DNA of 64,000 nt from Phanerochaete sordida. Its lineage: Eukaryota > Basidiomycota > Agaricomycetes > Polyporales > Phanerochaetaceae. The stretch is taken from NCBI GenBank assembly GCA_019973155.2, contig BPQB01000038.1, positions 1-64,000 of the forward strand. Direction: 5' to 3'. The translations under genes and the position numbers were made by a program. Below are positions 43,439 to 54,800 of the stretch, in pieces (position 1 is the first letter of the stretch; each line of letters begins with the position of its first letter). Under the pieces are notes generated by a model. The model did no database searches and was not told where the DNA came from. It worked only from the letters and a program-made list of their open reading frames with translations.

Positions 43439-45251
43439 TCAAAACGTAAGGACCAGCGTCCTGAAGTACGATTCATAACACAATTTAGATCAGCAGATAC
43501 TGAGATATTTGGCGGAATAGCTTACTCTTTATCCATGGTCACGACAACGAGTCCGTCTTCAACGGGAAGGAATATCTTCCCATCCTCGTATGCCAGATCG
43601 GTCCGCGTCTGCAGGTACGGCGCGGCAGTCATTACCTTTTCTGCTCACACTTTCGCGTCTGAGGCATCCGACGGCGCGAGAATTCGGCGCACGCTCGGCG
43701 CCTGGTCCGGATCGCGGTCTTCGTCAGAGCAGGCGAGCCCGGGCTCTCCGAAGTGGTAGATGTGAACGACATCAGCCGTCACCGGTGGATTGTTCCCCTG
43801 TGCGACTGTGACGCTGCGCACATAACGTGCGCCGTTTACGCTTCCGCCGGGCCCGTGCGTGATCTCGAACATCCTACATTCGTGTGCGTATGTCTGCCAC
43901 GGCAGCTGGCGCACCGCGGCAATGGATTCGTCTGCGTGGACATCCGCAAGCTGGGACAGGATGAAGCGTCCGGGGATGAGGAGGTTGTACAGAGCAGCCG
44001 CGCCCTCTGTGTCGAGCGTGCATACCTCGACGAGGACGACAGGAGGGGTGGCGCTGCGAAAGGCGACGCCTGCGAGCTGAGCAGGGAGCGCGCAGGGGCT
44101 GTCGGGCTGGCATGAGACGTCGACGATGGGGTCTTCGGAGATATCGCCGTGTATGCGTGGGAAAGACAGCACAAGCGAGGCATGCTCGTCGAGGGCGTCC
44201 TGGAAGATGAGGCGTTCGCTCGGATGGGGGGCGCAAGAGTCAAAAACCGCTAGGACTGATACACCTTTGAAGCCGCTTGCAGCGATGAGCACGTATCGGT
44301 TGTCCAGGAGTGCACAGCCTTGCGATATCAGACCCCCGTCGAATTGTGAAGGCTCTTCATCGAGGTGCTGGAGGAGCCATCATGTTCAAGATGGTACAGG
44401 GCATGGAATGAGAAGCACGGCGCACCAGCAGCAAGGAGCCTTGTCTCCAGTTCCATACCATGATTTTGTGGAACATGTCCTCGTATATATACTCGACTGC
44501 CAAGAGCTCTCCGCAAACATGGAGATTAACCGTGCAGAGCGGGTCGACTGTCGGGAGCGTCGCTCGCAGGGTATTTTGTTGGATCAAGGGATACGGCTCG
44601 CCGGTGGAACACCTCAGCAAGTGTATCGTGAGTTCATCACGGTCAGAGCAACTGTGCGAAGTCGGTAACACTGAGAAAGCAGCTCCCTAGACGACAGCTG
44701 AGTCCGTACCTTTCGGCCAGAACCAGGAGGTCCTGGTACCAGTCAAAGGTAAAGTCTTCAATTTCCGGCAGTGCGTTCAGGGTCCAGCTACGCGCGGTGA
44801 CGCCCCTCTGCTCCCCGCTGGTTACATGAAAGTCGATGGCAGTGCGCGGCGCGCTAGCTGATTGCGCGAGGGCAAAGGCGGGGCCCGAGGCGCATATACG
44901 CGAGCGCGTGGGAGGTAAGACGCGTTTCTCCCTCCAGACAGGCCGCTTCCACATAGAATGCCAGGTGTCGAGTCGGTCTAGTCTGTCTCTAGTTGAGTAG
45001 CGGGAGTCCGGCGGCCCGTCTTCGACGCCCGCCAGGAAGCAGGCAATCTTATAGCGGAGCACGACCGATTCTTGGACTAGCTGTCCAAAGCTCGAGCACA
45101 CCTGGTGAACACAAGAGGTCAGGATGTGCACAACCGTGCTCGACCAGGGTGGGTATATGCATACCCTCTGAAAACGAGCCACGTCGCACGCAGGGAGATT
45201 CTGCAGGACCGAGACCCACAGCTCCGATGGCAAAAGTTGGAAGCAGCCCAT
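43439..45251 (-). pseudogene. F-box protein, family I (43.4-kb copy), nonsense codon in last large exon
   Basis: Exons 45251-45165, 45101-44710, 44651-44426, 44367-43526 and 43460-43439. Exons 1, 2, 3 and 5 have exactly the same lengths (87, 392, 226 and 22 nt) as the 46-kb sister. F-box segment LLPSELWVSVLQNLPACDVA; later SRYSTRDRLDRLDTWHSMW, SWTLNALPEIEDFTFDWYQD and SQGCALLDNRYVLI. At 43645-43647 the codon is TGA where the sister has TGG (DAKV-stop-AEKV against DAQVWAERM). The frame beyond it is intact to the shared end VLTF. Product would be 475 aa instead of 522. It may be a functional truncation or an early pseudogene. A 42-nt in-phase GT...AG stretch spanning the stop could in principle be spliced out, but that would be unusually short. 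Confidence 0.75.
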
Positions 45252-46016
45252 ATGACCAGGCTTAATTAGTCTGACGGCTATATCCGACGATTTCACAAAT
45301 GAGATGAGAGATCACTTAGACGGAAAATGAGGTGAGCTAGGAAGAGATGCGCCCACAGTAGTGTCGCGTAAGAAAATGCTAGCCCATGTAACTGACTGAT
45401 GTAAGTAAATAATGACCGTAAACCTTTGAGTAAAGGGTGTAAGCTACCATTTCTTACGTAGGCGTCTGATCGGTAAGTGAAAGTAAGTAAATGCTATCAA
45501 GCCGTGTAAGTTACAGGGTAAGTTGTAGGGTCGCGGATCTGCTGGCTGGTGAACATCGTGTGCGGTGTAGTCCTCGCTGCAGGGCGTCGCCCACGCGCGA
45601 AAATTGTGGATTCTACCACGCAGGCCAATAAACCGTAAAGATATCCTTCCGCTATAAAAATCATGGCCCGTGGTGCTGAACCAGCCTAACACCTTAGCGC
45701 AGACTAGCATGATCCCATAGATCTTCATTCTTACGAATGGTCTAGAGCTAGCTTACAACATGCAAGGAATCGACCAGAGATTCGTGCCGTCTCACGGCGC
45801 CATTCGTACAGTAGAAGTACATAAATATTTCATGGTAATGCAAGAGGCAGGGAAAGATGTCGGGTGGGTATACTCGGAAAATGGGGTATCCGGCGTGTGC
45901 CAATGATGAGGGTATCGTCCAGTGTCAAATGCAATGTGTGGTCTGGGTCCAGGATGCGGGGTGCAGGTGTGGAGCGAGCTGGCTTGGGCGCGTCGATGAT
46001 TTGCAACCTGAGAATG
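45252..46016. other. Intergenic between tandem F-box copies
   Basis: About 765 bases: promoter of the 43.4-kb copy and 3' flank of the 46-kb copy. The part at 45855-46000 matches the flank of the sister gene. An AT-richer stretch at 45300-45500 has recurring gtaagt-like words but no gene. Confidence 0.6.
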
Positions 46017-47812
46017 TCAGAACGTAAGAACCTGCATCCTACGATACGCCAAACACAACGACCAAAATCAGCAAGTGCACCGAGGCGCGTCGAAACGACT
46101 CACTCTTCATCCGCCGCGACGACGACGACTCCGTCCTCGAGCAGAATCACCACCGTCCCCTCGTCGCACACCAGCTCGGTGCGCGTCAGCAGGTACGGCG
46201 CGCCCGTCATCATCCTCTCCGCCCACACCTGCGCGTCCGCGGCGTCCGACGGCGCGACCACGCGGTGCGCGCCCGGCTGTCCGTCTTCGTCGGGGTACGC
46301 CCGCAACACCGCGGGCTCGCCGAAGTGGTATACGTTTGCGACAGAGACCGTAGGATCTCCCCCCTGCGCAGCGTCCGCGCGCACGTAACGCGCGCCGTGC
46401 ACGCTCCCGCTCGCGCCGCTGCCGAACACGCGGCACTCGTGCGCGTACGCCTGCCAGGGCAGCTGGCGCGGCGGGCGGGTGGAGCACTCCGGGGCGGTGT
46501 GCCGGTCCGCGAGCTGCGCGAGGACGAAGCGGCCGGGGACGAGCAGGTTGTGGAGCGTGTCGTTGCCGTCCTCGTCGAGCGTGCAGATCTCGACGAGGAC
46601 GACGGGCGGGGCGTGCGCGCGGAAGGCGGCGGCGGCGAGCTGCGCGGGGAGCGCGCTGGGGCTGTCGGGCTGGCATGAGACGTCGAGGGCGGAGGCTATC
46701 TCGGCGCGGATGCGTGGAAGGACGAGCACCAGAGAGGCGTGGGCGTAGAGGGCGTCCTGGAAGATGAGGCGCTCGCTGGAGATGGTGGTACAGCAGTCGA
46801 AAACTGCCAGAATGCCGATACCCTGGAGGCCGCTCGCGACGACGAAGACGTATCGATTGTCCAGGAATGCGCAGCCTTGTGCTATCAAGCCCCCGTCGTA
46901 TTCTTCAGGGTCGTCGTCCAAGTGCTAGATGAGCTGTTAGTACTTTCACGATGCTTCAAGCTTTTAAATGAGAAGCACGGCGTACCAGCAGCAAGCAGCC
47001 CTGTTTCCAGTTAAAAACCATTATCTTGTGGAACATGTCCTCATATATATACTCGATTGCAAAAAGCTCCCCGCAAACATGGAGACCGACCGTGCAGAGC
47101 GGGTCGACTGCTGGGAGCGCCACTCGCAGTGTATTATGTTCGACCAAGGGGTACGGTTCGCCAGTGGAGCAGCTCAGGAAGTGGATCATGAGTTCATCGC
47201 GTCCAGAACAACTGTGCGAAGTCGTTAACCCTGAGCAATCAACTCTCTAGACGAGCTGGGCCCGTACCTTTCAGCCAGAAACAGCAGGTCCTGGTACCAG
47301 TCAAAGGTGAAAGCTTCAAAATCCGGGAGTGCATTCAGTGTCCAGCTGCGCGCGCTGACGCCCCTGTGCTCCCCACTGGTCGCATGGAAGTCGATGGCGG
47401 TGCGCGGCGCGCTAGCTGATTGCGCGAGGGCGAAGGCGGGGCCCGAGACGCATATAGGCGAGCGTGCGGGAGGTAGGACGCGTTTCTCGCTCCAAACAGG
47501 CCGCGCCCACATGCAGCACCACGCTTCTAGTCGATCCAGCCTGTCTCGAGTTGAGTAGCGGGAGCTCGACGGGACATCTTCAACGCCAAGCAGAAAGTAG
47601 GTGATCTTGTAGCGGAGCGTTATCGATTCCTGGACAAGTCGGTGAAAGCTGGAGCATACCTGAGAAGCACGCCAGGAGAGTCAGGGCCACGGCGTACGCG
47701 ACGTTCAAGCTGGAAGATGGCCCACCCGCTGGACACGAACGACGTCGAAAGCGGGGAGCTCCTGCAGGACTGAGACCCAGAGCTCGGATGGCAAAAGCTG
47801 GAAGCGGCCCAT
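46017..47812 (-). CDS. F-box protein, family I (46-kb copy)
   Basis: Exons 47812-47726, 47659-47268, 47211-46986, 46924-46104 and 46038-46017 (515 aa), phases 0/2/0/2. F-box segment LLPSELWVSVLQELPAFDVV (residues about 5-24). Body motifs shared with the sister: SRYSTRDRLDRLEAW, SWTLNALPDFEAFTFDWYQD, LSCSTGEPYPLVEHNTLR, EYIYEDMFHKIMVFNWKQG, GGLIAQGCAFLDNRYVFVV and APSDAADAQVWAERMM. The terminal 22-nt exon encodes the end of EMQVLTF and is confirmed by the sister's ETLVLTF. Probable SCF substrate receptor. Confidence 0.82.
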
Positions 47813-48125
47813 GAGGCAAAGCGAGAGACGGGGAAAGGGAACCTGCAGCAGCCGCGTCCCTGAGCGACATGGCGTGGGAATGTCCGTCGGCGTCTGCAGT
47901 GCTCTGCCCGTGGCACCGCGGTCTCCTCCTTACGCGAGTCACTCGTCCTGCAAGTATAATATCGCTGAGTGAGTCATCGGGTTGAACGTTCATCTGCACA
48001 CGTCGCGGTCTGTACAACTAGCACGGCCTTATCGATTTGTATTTGCATTCGTAGTCTGTATCCAATCCATAGCAGTCTTATATGTACATACATCCGGTAG
48101 ATCGTGTGAGATGTCAAGCAGCCGT
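47813..48125. other. Intergenic
   Basis: 313 bases between the 46-kb F-box gene promoter and the O-methyltransferase 3' end. Nothing else is seen. Confidence 0.6.
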
Positions 48126-48995
48126 TCAGAGGACAAGGATGTACGTGAAACCATCGTAACCCTTCTCGCCGACGGTCGCGAGCGTCGTCGCCTCGACGCC
48201 GGCGTCCGCCTGGATGTCCCGGAGGAGCTCGCGGACGCCATCGACGAACTCGCCCTCCTGGGCGGGGTCCGCGACCAAGCCCGCGCGGACGACGTTGTCG
48301 ACGATCTGCACAATCGCTCCATCAGATGAGACCCGCTGCATCAATGGCCGGGGGCACGCACGATCACGGAACCCTTGCGCGTCAGGCGGCGCGCCTCCTT
48401 GTAGTAGGTCGGGTTGTTCGGCTTGTCCGCGTCGATGAAGACGAGGTCGAAGGGCTCGCTGGACGGGAGCTCCTTGAGCGAGTCGGCCGCGGGCCCGACG
48501 CGGACCTCGATCTTCGAGGCCAGGCCCGCGTGCTCGAAGTTCTGGCGGGCGACCTGTGCGCGCGTCGATCAGCGGCGCCCGCGGCGAGCTCCCAAAGCAA
48601 AAACACGTACCTTCGCGTGCTTCTCCTCGAGCTCAAGCGTGACGATGCGTCCGTCCTCGGGCAGCGCACGCCCGAACCAGATCGTCGAGTACCTGCAACG
48701 CAGTGTCAGCGTCGCCCGGATCGGCAGCGCGGGCAGGCGCGGGGACGTACCCGCCGAGCGTGCCGACCTCGAGCACGCGCTTCGCGTGCGTCGTCTTCGC
48801 GAGGAGGTACAGCAGCTTGCCCTGCGCGGCGCTGACCGCGATGGGCGGGAGGCCGCTCGCGGTGCTGTTCTGGAGCGCGTGCTCGAGCGCGGCGTCGTCC
48901 TTCAGCAGGAACTTGTTGTGGTACTGGTCGCTGCGGACCCAGTTGTCGTCGATGAAGCGGGCGCGCGCTGGGACCGCTGAGAATGTTGATGACAT
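48126..48995 (-). CDS. Class I SAM-dependent O-methyltransferase (CCoAOMT-like)
   Basis: A small cation-dependent catechol/caffeoyl-CoA-type O-methyltransferase that transfers methyl from SAM to ortho-diphenols. Exons 48995-48751, 48692-48611, 48553-48362 and 48305-48126 (232 aa, standard length). Motifs in order: AAQGKLLYLLAKTTHAKRVL, the SAM loop EVGTLGGYSTIWF, GRIVTLELEEKHAKVARQNF, EPFDLVFIDADKPNNPTYY (Asp residues that bind metal and SAM), GSVIIVDNVVRAG (the Asp-Asn metal-ligand pair) and the C-terminal GYDGFTYIL. A TATA-like GATAAAAG lies about 85 bp upstream. The substrate could be a fungal phenolic or lignin-derived aromatic, but this cannot be decided here. Confidence 0.92.
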
Positions 48996-49752
48996 CGTTG
49001 AGAATGGGTGGGCGTGGGCGTGGGCTTGGGGTGTGGGAGGGGTGATCTTGCGGATGCTGAGTTATCTCGCGCTCGCCCCTTTTATCTGATAATCGCACCC
49101 TTTGAGACGCCGGCAGGAGCCTGGAGGACAGGGTCAGATGCGCTGCCCGCCCATAGCTGCGGTGTACCGCACGGCGGGCTTGCGCGGCAGCCTGGCATGC
49201 GTAATACGTCTGCATCTGCACAGCTGCGTAATCAGTCACACGTACTGCTGGAGAGCCAGCCGCGAGATGGCGTACCCCGTCGCAGCAGCTTCTTGAGTAT
49301 TTGTGGTGCGATACCGTCTGGAGAGCGAACGTCGGACGCACCTTCCTGGTCGCAATCTGGCCTAGCTCGGAGGAGGCTCGAAGCGAGGCAATGGCCCGTC
49401 GCGCGGCGTCATGCAGAGGAGTCATCAAGCGAGTAGGATACGCAATGCTCCAGCTCCAAGTTCGCGCCAGAGGACGGCAGAGATATGCGCGGCCTGGCGG
49501 CAGTAATTCAAACGACCTTCGCCCTTAGCAGAAATCTCGCGCGAAGCGAGATCGTGGTGGTTGGAAGGAGAACGCTGCGCGTAAACAACGCGCCTCAGAC
49601 GCGGTCAAGAAGATGCTTCCCACGGTCACCGGCCGGCCCACGATTGGCCGAACATGAAGCTGCCAGCACGCAAGGCCACGCCCTGTGTTGTAAAAAGTGA
49701 TATAAAATAGATGTAGCAACTCGAGACAACCTCAGCACACACGGCGCGAAAT
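48996..49752. other. Intergenic
   Basis: About 757 bases between the O-methyltransferase promoter and the 3' end of the mL38 gene. Open frames are antisense shadows. No gene or repeat is supported. Confidence 0.6.
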
Positions 49753-51380
49753 CTACGCTGACGCGGTGGCATACTTCGGGGTGACCTTGAAGTAGTCGTA
49801 AGGGTCTGCCTTTGGCGGTTTGCCAAACACCGGCTCCTCGGTTTCTGTAAGACATAAGCACGCGACCGATATATCTGAGAGGAAGAAACGTACTAAGAGT
49901 CTCCGCGTAGATCCTGGACACGGTCTCGTCCCAGATCTCTCTCCACATGAAGATGCCTCCGCCCTTCGTCGCGTCTAGCCCGACTTCGGCGGCGAGCTGA
50001 CGGTAGCTGAAGCCGAGGCGCTGCTCTTTTGTCGGCACGGCCACCTCAATGCGCTTCGTGGGGTCCTGTTGAGCCACGAGCATGAGCGCGTAGCGGTGAT
50101 ATGGCGTGCCGCGCTGAGGGTGTGGTGGAATGTAAGGCGTGTGGGGCGATGTGCGCGGGAGCGGGTTCTCCGAGGAAGTGCTCAGCTCGATATTGGGTCT
50201 AATGAGTTGTTAGAACTCTGATGTTGGTGCCCGAAGAGTGGGACTCACTCCATCCAGTGAAGATAGGTCTGGAACCCGTTGTTCTCGGGGTCAGGAACGT
50301 CTACAAGACCGTCAACGAGGGTTATAGAGGAAAGTAATTGGCGATGACGAACCCAGGTCGAACATGAGTAGCGTGTAGAGTCGCGGCTCCGTATGGAAGA
50401 CAGTGGTGTAGAGCATAGGTCGTTTGCGGGTCTGATACACCCTATGAGTAACCCGTGTAGCTGGGAGAAGTTGGTGTGTGTACCTGTTCCGGGAGAAGGT
50501 AGACACCGGCCTCGACCTTCTCAAAAGAGCGCTTCGTGCGATTCGCTTTTCTGAGCTTCTCTGGGAGTCTCTCGGGAAAGTTTACTCGGAGGTCTATTGA
50601 CGGGCGAATGTCAGGCAGGAGGTCGGGTACAACACCCATTTGATGTACGCGCTCCATCTGAGGAGCGGTCAGACAATTGAAGACTCAGAAGAGGACGGAT
50701 ACATACCACCAGGTCAAGGGCACCCTCTTGCCTCCACCTCTGCTCAATGAGATGGCGGTAGACGGGTCGGGTCATGTCCGCTGCATATTATGAGCCAATA
50801 TACACGCGAAAGCATAGCTAGAGAGCATACCAAGACCGTTCCTTGCCTTCCATCGCACCGAAGGCAAGTTGATCTCACTCTGCACCTCCAGAATGGACAC
50901 CTTCTCCTGCAGTTCCGCGACCCGTTCCGCTGCCTCAGGCTCCTCCGAGGCCTGCGCCTTCTCGAGCTCAGCCTTGACGGCATGCAGCTCTTTTTTAAGG
51001 TCTCCCGCGTCCTTCTTGATGTACTCCAGGGCGTGGTCGTACGCAGGCAGGACACCTTTTCCGATGGGGCGCATGTACTGCCGGGGTCGCTCGAGCGTGA
51101 TCGGCGGCCGGCGTGTGGGCCAGACGCGCCGTGAATTGGGCTTCGCGTCGGACTCTGGTGCAGCGGTCTCCTGCGCCTTCGCGGGTGCCGGAGCGGCCTT
51201 TGCACTCGCGGGCTTTGGTGCAGGCTTCGCGGCGGGTGTCGGCGGGCTCTGCTGAGCTGGTGCTGGCGGCGGAGGTGTGTTCGCCGCCTCGGAGGCGGCA
51301 GCGGCGGCCTGCAAGGTCGCGTTGCCACGCACCTGCGCAAAGCGCGCACAGCCGCGCGGAAGCCTGTGCAGAGCGTACAT
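49753..51380 (-). CDS. MRPL35: Mitochondrial large-subunit ribosomal protein mL38 (MRPL35)
   Basis: A PEBP-fold protein of the mitoribosomal large subunit. Seven exons: 51380-50831, 50780-50707, 50657-50484, 50431-50353, 50300-50249, 50198-49894 and 49844-49753 (441 aa). The N-terminus is a short mitochondrial-targeting-like stretch (MYALHRLPRGCARFAQVRG), then a Pro/Ala/Lys-rich linker and a helical EEPEAAERVAELQEKVSILE. VYRHLIEQRWRQEGALDLV and MGVVPDLLPDIRPSIDLRV follow. The PEBP core has LYTLLMFDLDVPDPEN, FQTYLHWMEPN, TPYIPPHPQRGTPYHRYALM and FSYRQLAAEVGL. The end is VFGKPPKADPYDYFKVTPKY. An 11-bp repeat array sits about 120 bp upstream of the ATG. Confidence 0.92.
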
Positions 51381-51502
51381 CGCTAGAGGCAAGTCGGGAG
51401 ATGGACGTTCAGACGGGCGGGAAGTCGGGGAGAACCAGGGCGCTTCAGGTTTCTGTCGAGCGTGCGAATTCAGTACCATACTTGGCCGGTCAATCGCCGA
51501 GG

Positions 51503-51622
51503 TTGACCAGTCATTGACCAGTCATTGACTAATCATTGACTGGTCACTGACTGGTCAGTTGACTTTATGACCCGGTCACTGACTGGTCAATGACTGGTCA
51601 ATGACTGGTCAATGACTAGCCG
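51503..51622. repeat. 11-bp tandem array in the mL38 promoter
   Basis: About eleven units with an 11-bp period. The first two read ttgaccagtca, one is ttgactaatca, and most of the rest are (a/c/t)tgactggtca; a 21-bp degenerate pair lies at 51558-51578. The cores TGACCAGTCA and TGACTGGTCA are reverse complements, so the array contains the same 10-bp word in both orientations. The start codon of mL38 (minus strand) is 122 bp away and the 3' end of TOP2 about 250 bp away. Confidence 0.9.
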
Positions 51623-51870
51623 GTACGCCGCCTTGCCATCCTCGCTCTGCAACGAAGACCTCGCCGGCTTCCAGGTGCAGACTGTCTCACAGATCACCAC
51701 AGAGAGGAGGTTAGAAAGATGCAATGTATATGGGCTGTCAGTAATGCGAATAGTACAGGTTGCAGGTCATCAGGATGTCATGAGAGAGCTGGACGAATGC
51801 AAGCAATTAAACGAAAGCTAAGAAGGGATCGCGCCAGCAAGAGAAAAGGCAATAAGTTAGCAGTCTATAG

Positions 51871-54800
51871 CTAGTCGAAATCCTCGAACTCCGAGCCAGA
51901 GCCCCCGTCGCCGTCGTCCGAGATGTCGATGTACGTCTTCGGCGCAGCCCGCGCTGCTCGCTTCGGGGCCTCGTTGCGTTTCGGTGCTGGAGGCAGCTCG
52001 TCCATGGATATGTCCTCGTCCTCGCTGTCGACGACCTTCTTCGCCGCCTTCTTCACGGGAGCCTTCCCCTTCGACGCGTTGCTGCTGCTGCCCGAGACCT
52101 TACGTGCCGTAGGTGCAGGCTTGGGCTGGGCCTTGCCGAAGAAGTCGGTCAGCGGCTTCTCCGTCGCCACCTTTTTCTTCGCGGGCTTCAGCGCCACCTC
52201 GTCGTCGGATTCGACGTCGCTGCCAGGGCTAGGGTAATTGTTAGCACGACGGGTCCGTCGACAGCTAGATATGAACTGACCTCTTGCGCTTCGCTGCAGC
52301 AGTAGCTGCTGGTGCCGCCTTCGCCTTGCCCTTGCCCTTAGACGGAACGACCGCGACATCCGAGTCTGGGTCGTCTGGCAGGGCAGGCTTCTTCCGCTTC
52401 AACGGTGGCGTCGGCTTCTTCTTCTCGACCACCTCGATCTCCGAGTCCGACTCGATTTTGGCAGGGGCTTTCTTTGCCGGAGCCTTCTTCGGCGCAGGCT
52501 TGACGTACGCGTCCGAATCCTCGTCTTCGGACTTGGGCTTCTTTGCGGGAGCCTTCTTCGCCGGTGCCTTCTTGGCTGGTTTGACGTAGTCGTCCTCGGA
52601 GTCCTCGTCCTTGACCTCTGCTTTCACAGGCGGCGAGGGTTTCTTGGCGGTCTTCGAGTCGGACACCTTGCGGGCCTTCGATGCACCGGCCTTGGTTGGC
52701 TTGAAGTCGTCATCGCCATCATCGTCGCCAGCCTCCTTCTTCGCGGCCTTCTTCATCATCGCCGCGAGAGTGGGCTGCTTGCGCTTGCTCTTCTTCGCGA
52801 CCTGGCCCGGCTCGATAGCCTTGCTGATCCATGTCTCGTAGTCCAACTACAATGGCAGTCAGTCTCCAGAGCAATGCCAGGCCCAGGGCGAGCTCACCTT
52901 CCACTGCTCCAGGAAGTTGTCGAGGTCGGTGTTCCACATCTGGATCGGGGTCAGCTCGAGCAACTTGAGAAGCTCGGCCTCCTTGTCGGCGGCCTGCTTC
53001 TTCAGCTTGTCGATCTATAGGACAAGAGTGAGTCAATCGCTATTCAACTTCGCATCGTCACGCATGGCACTCACCCTCTCCTTCGTCAGACTGTAGATCG
53101 CCATGTTGAGGAGGTAGTCGTAGTCGTGCGACCCGTCTTTAGCATCGTCCTCCTCTTCGTCGGCGTTTTCGACCACCTCTTCCGTCTCGCCGGCAGCCTT
53201 CGCCTTCGCGATCTTAGGGAACGGTCGGAATTCCTTCTTGCGCAAGTCGTTGATGACCTCAGTCCTCTTGCGACCGGACACGACGAGCTCCTTCGACACA
53301 ATCATCGAGATGAAGCGGGCCTGGTTCGTTAGTCGTTCAAACTCGAGCTGGAGCTGCTCTGCCATGTGGTCCTGCGGATACCATTAGTGATGCGTCTATG
53401 CTTGAATGGAGATCGGAGGTACCTTGCGCTTCTGATACCACGCAAGACGGACGGGGTAGAAGTCCTCGATCATCTCCTCGGGCGAGTTGTACTTCTTGAT
53501 CTTGCCGTCGAAGTCGAAGCACATCATGTTGCTCGTGTTGATCTTGCCCGTCAGCTTGAAGAACTCGAGGAAGCCCTGTGACTCGGCCTTCTGCATGCTC
53601 TTCTCGTCAAGCGTCACGACGAAGTGAACGTTCATGTTGTCGTGGTACTCCTTGTAATCCTGATGGCGACGGAGTTATGAGTGAGCAAAGTCTCAGGCGC
53701 AGAAGAATGGAGGACAAACCTTGACAGGGCCGTCGCCCTTCTCGCCCATCATAGCCTCGAGCTCCAGCTTGTAGTTCTGTGTCCACTTGTGAATGGGGAG
53801 CTCGGTGATCTCGACGGTCGTGTCGTCGATCTTGTTGACGATACCGGTGACATCGTACTTGTGGTCGCCCGTCTTCCTGATCGTGCCCTTGAAGCCGCGC
53901 CACCAGGGGAGCATCGGCACCATCTCCTCGTCGTTCATACGGCGACGGATGTTCGCGACGATGTCGGTCGGGTTGTAGCAGGGGACGTTCGTGCTCCAGC
54001 CGGTACCGATACCCTCGGCGCCGTTCACGAGGACGAGCGGCAGGATAGGCATGTACCACTCTGGCTCGATGTCGGTCGTATCATCCTTGAGGTAGTTCAG
54101 GAGCGGGTCGTCTCCGGGATGGAAGAGGGCGCGGGACATGGGTGACAGCTCTGTGAAGATATACCTGGCCGAGGCGTGGTCCTTGCCGCCCTGGTCACGA
54201 GTACCGAATTGACCATTTGGCATGAGCAGGTTCACGTTGTTGCTTCCAATGAAGTCTTGCGCCAGGTTAACGATCGTCATCATCAAGCTCTGCTCGCCGT
54301 GATGGTATGCGGCCTTCTCCGAAATGTAACCAACGAGTTGAGCGACCTAGGAACGAAGGTTAGTCGGAAGGATTGAGCGCATATTGACGGTCGTACCTTA
54401 ATTTCACTCTTCAGCTTACGCTTGAAGCAACCCCAGATGACTTTCCTCTGACCGGGCTTGAGACCATCGGCGACCGAAGGGATGGATCGAACGTTGTCGG
54501 CGTACGAGAACAAGATGAGCTCGCGGTTGATGAAGTCAGAGACCGAAATTTCCCTCGTATCGTGGTTGAGGAAGGTTCCCGGCTGCGCAAACGTGAGTAC
54601 GAATTCGCACAGCCTTGAAGAGACATACCTCGAGATTGCGCAACCACTCCTTACGATCGTCGGCCTTCTTCTTGCTAAACGCCAGGTCAATGAGATCCCG
54701 CTCGCCGTCTTTGACTGTGGCGAAGGGAATCATGTGCTTGTTCATCTGGCTGAAATAGTCCCTGGCGTCTTCGTCTTTGCTGGTACCGAGACCCTGGAAG

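Noticed and set aside
43604..43653. Rescue of the F-box nonsense codon by a 42-nt intron
   Set aside because: Donor GTGTGA and acceptor CTGCAG are in phase, but the intron would be shorter than any other in the window and would delete residues conserved in the sister gene.
43439..47812. Repeat-induced point mutation of the duplicated F-box genes
   Set aside because: Divergence is not concentrated in C-to-T changes and only one stop codon is present, unlike RIP damage.
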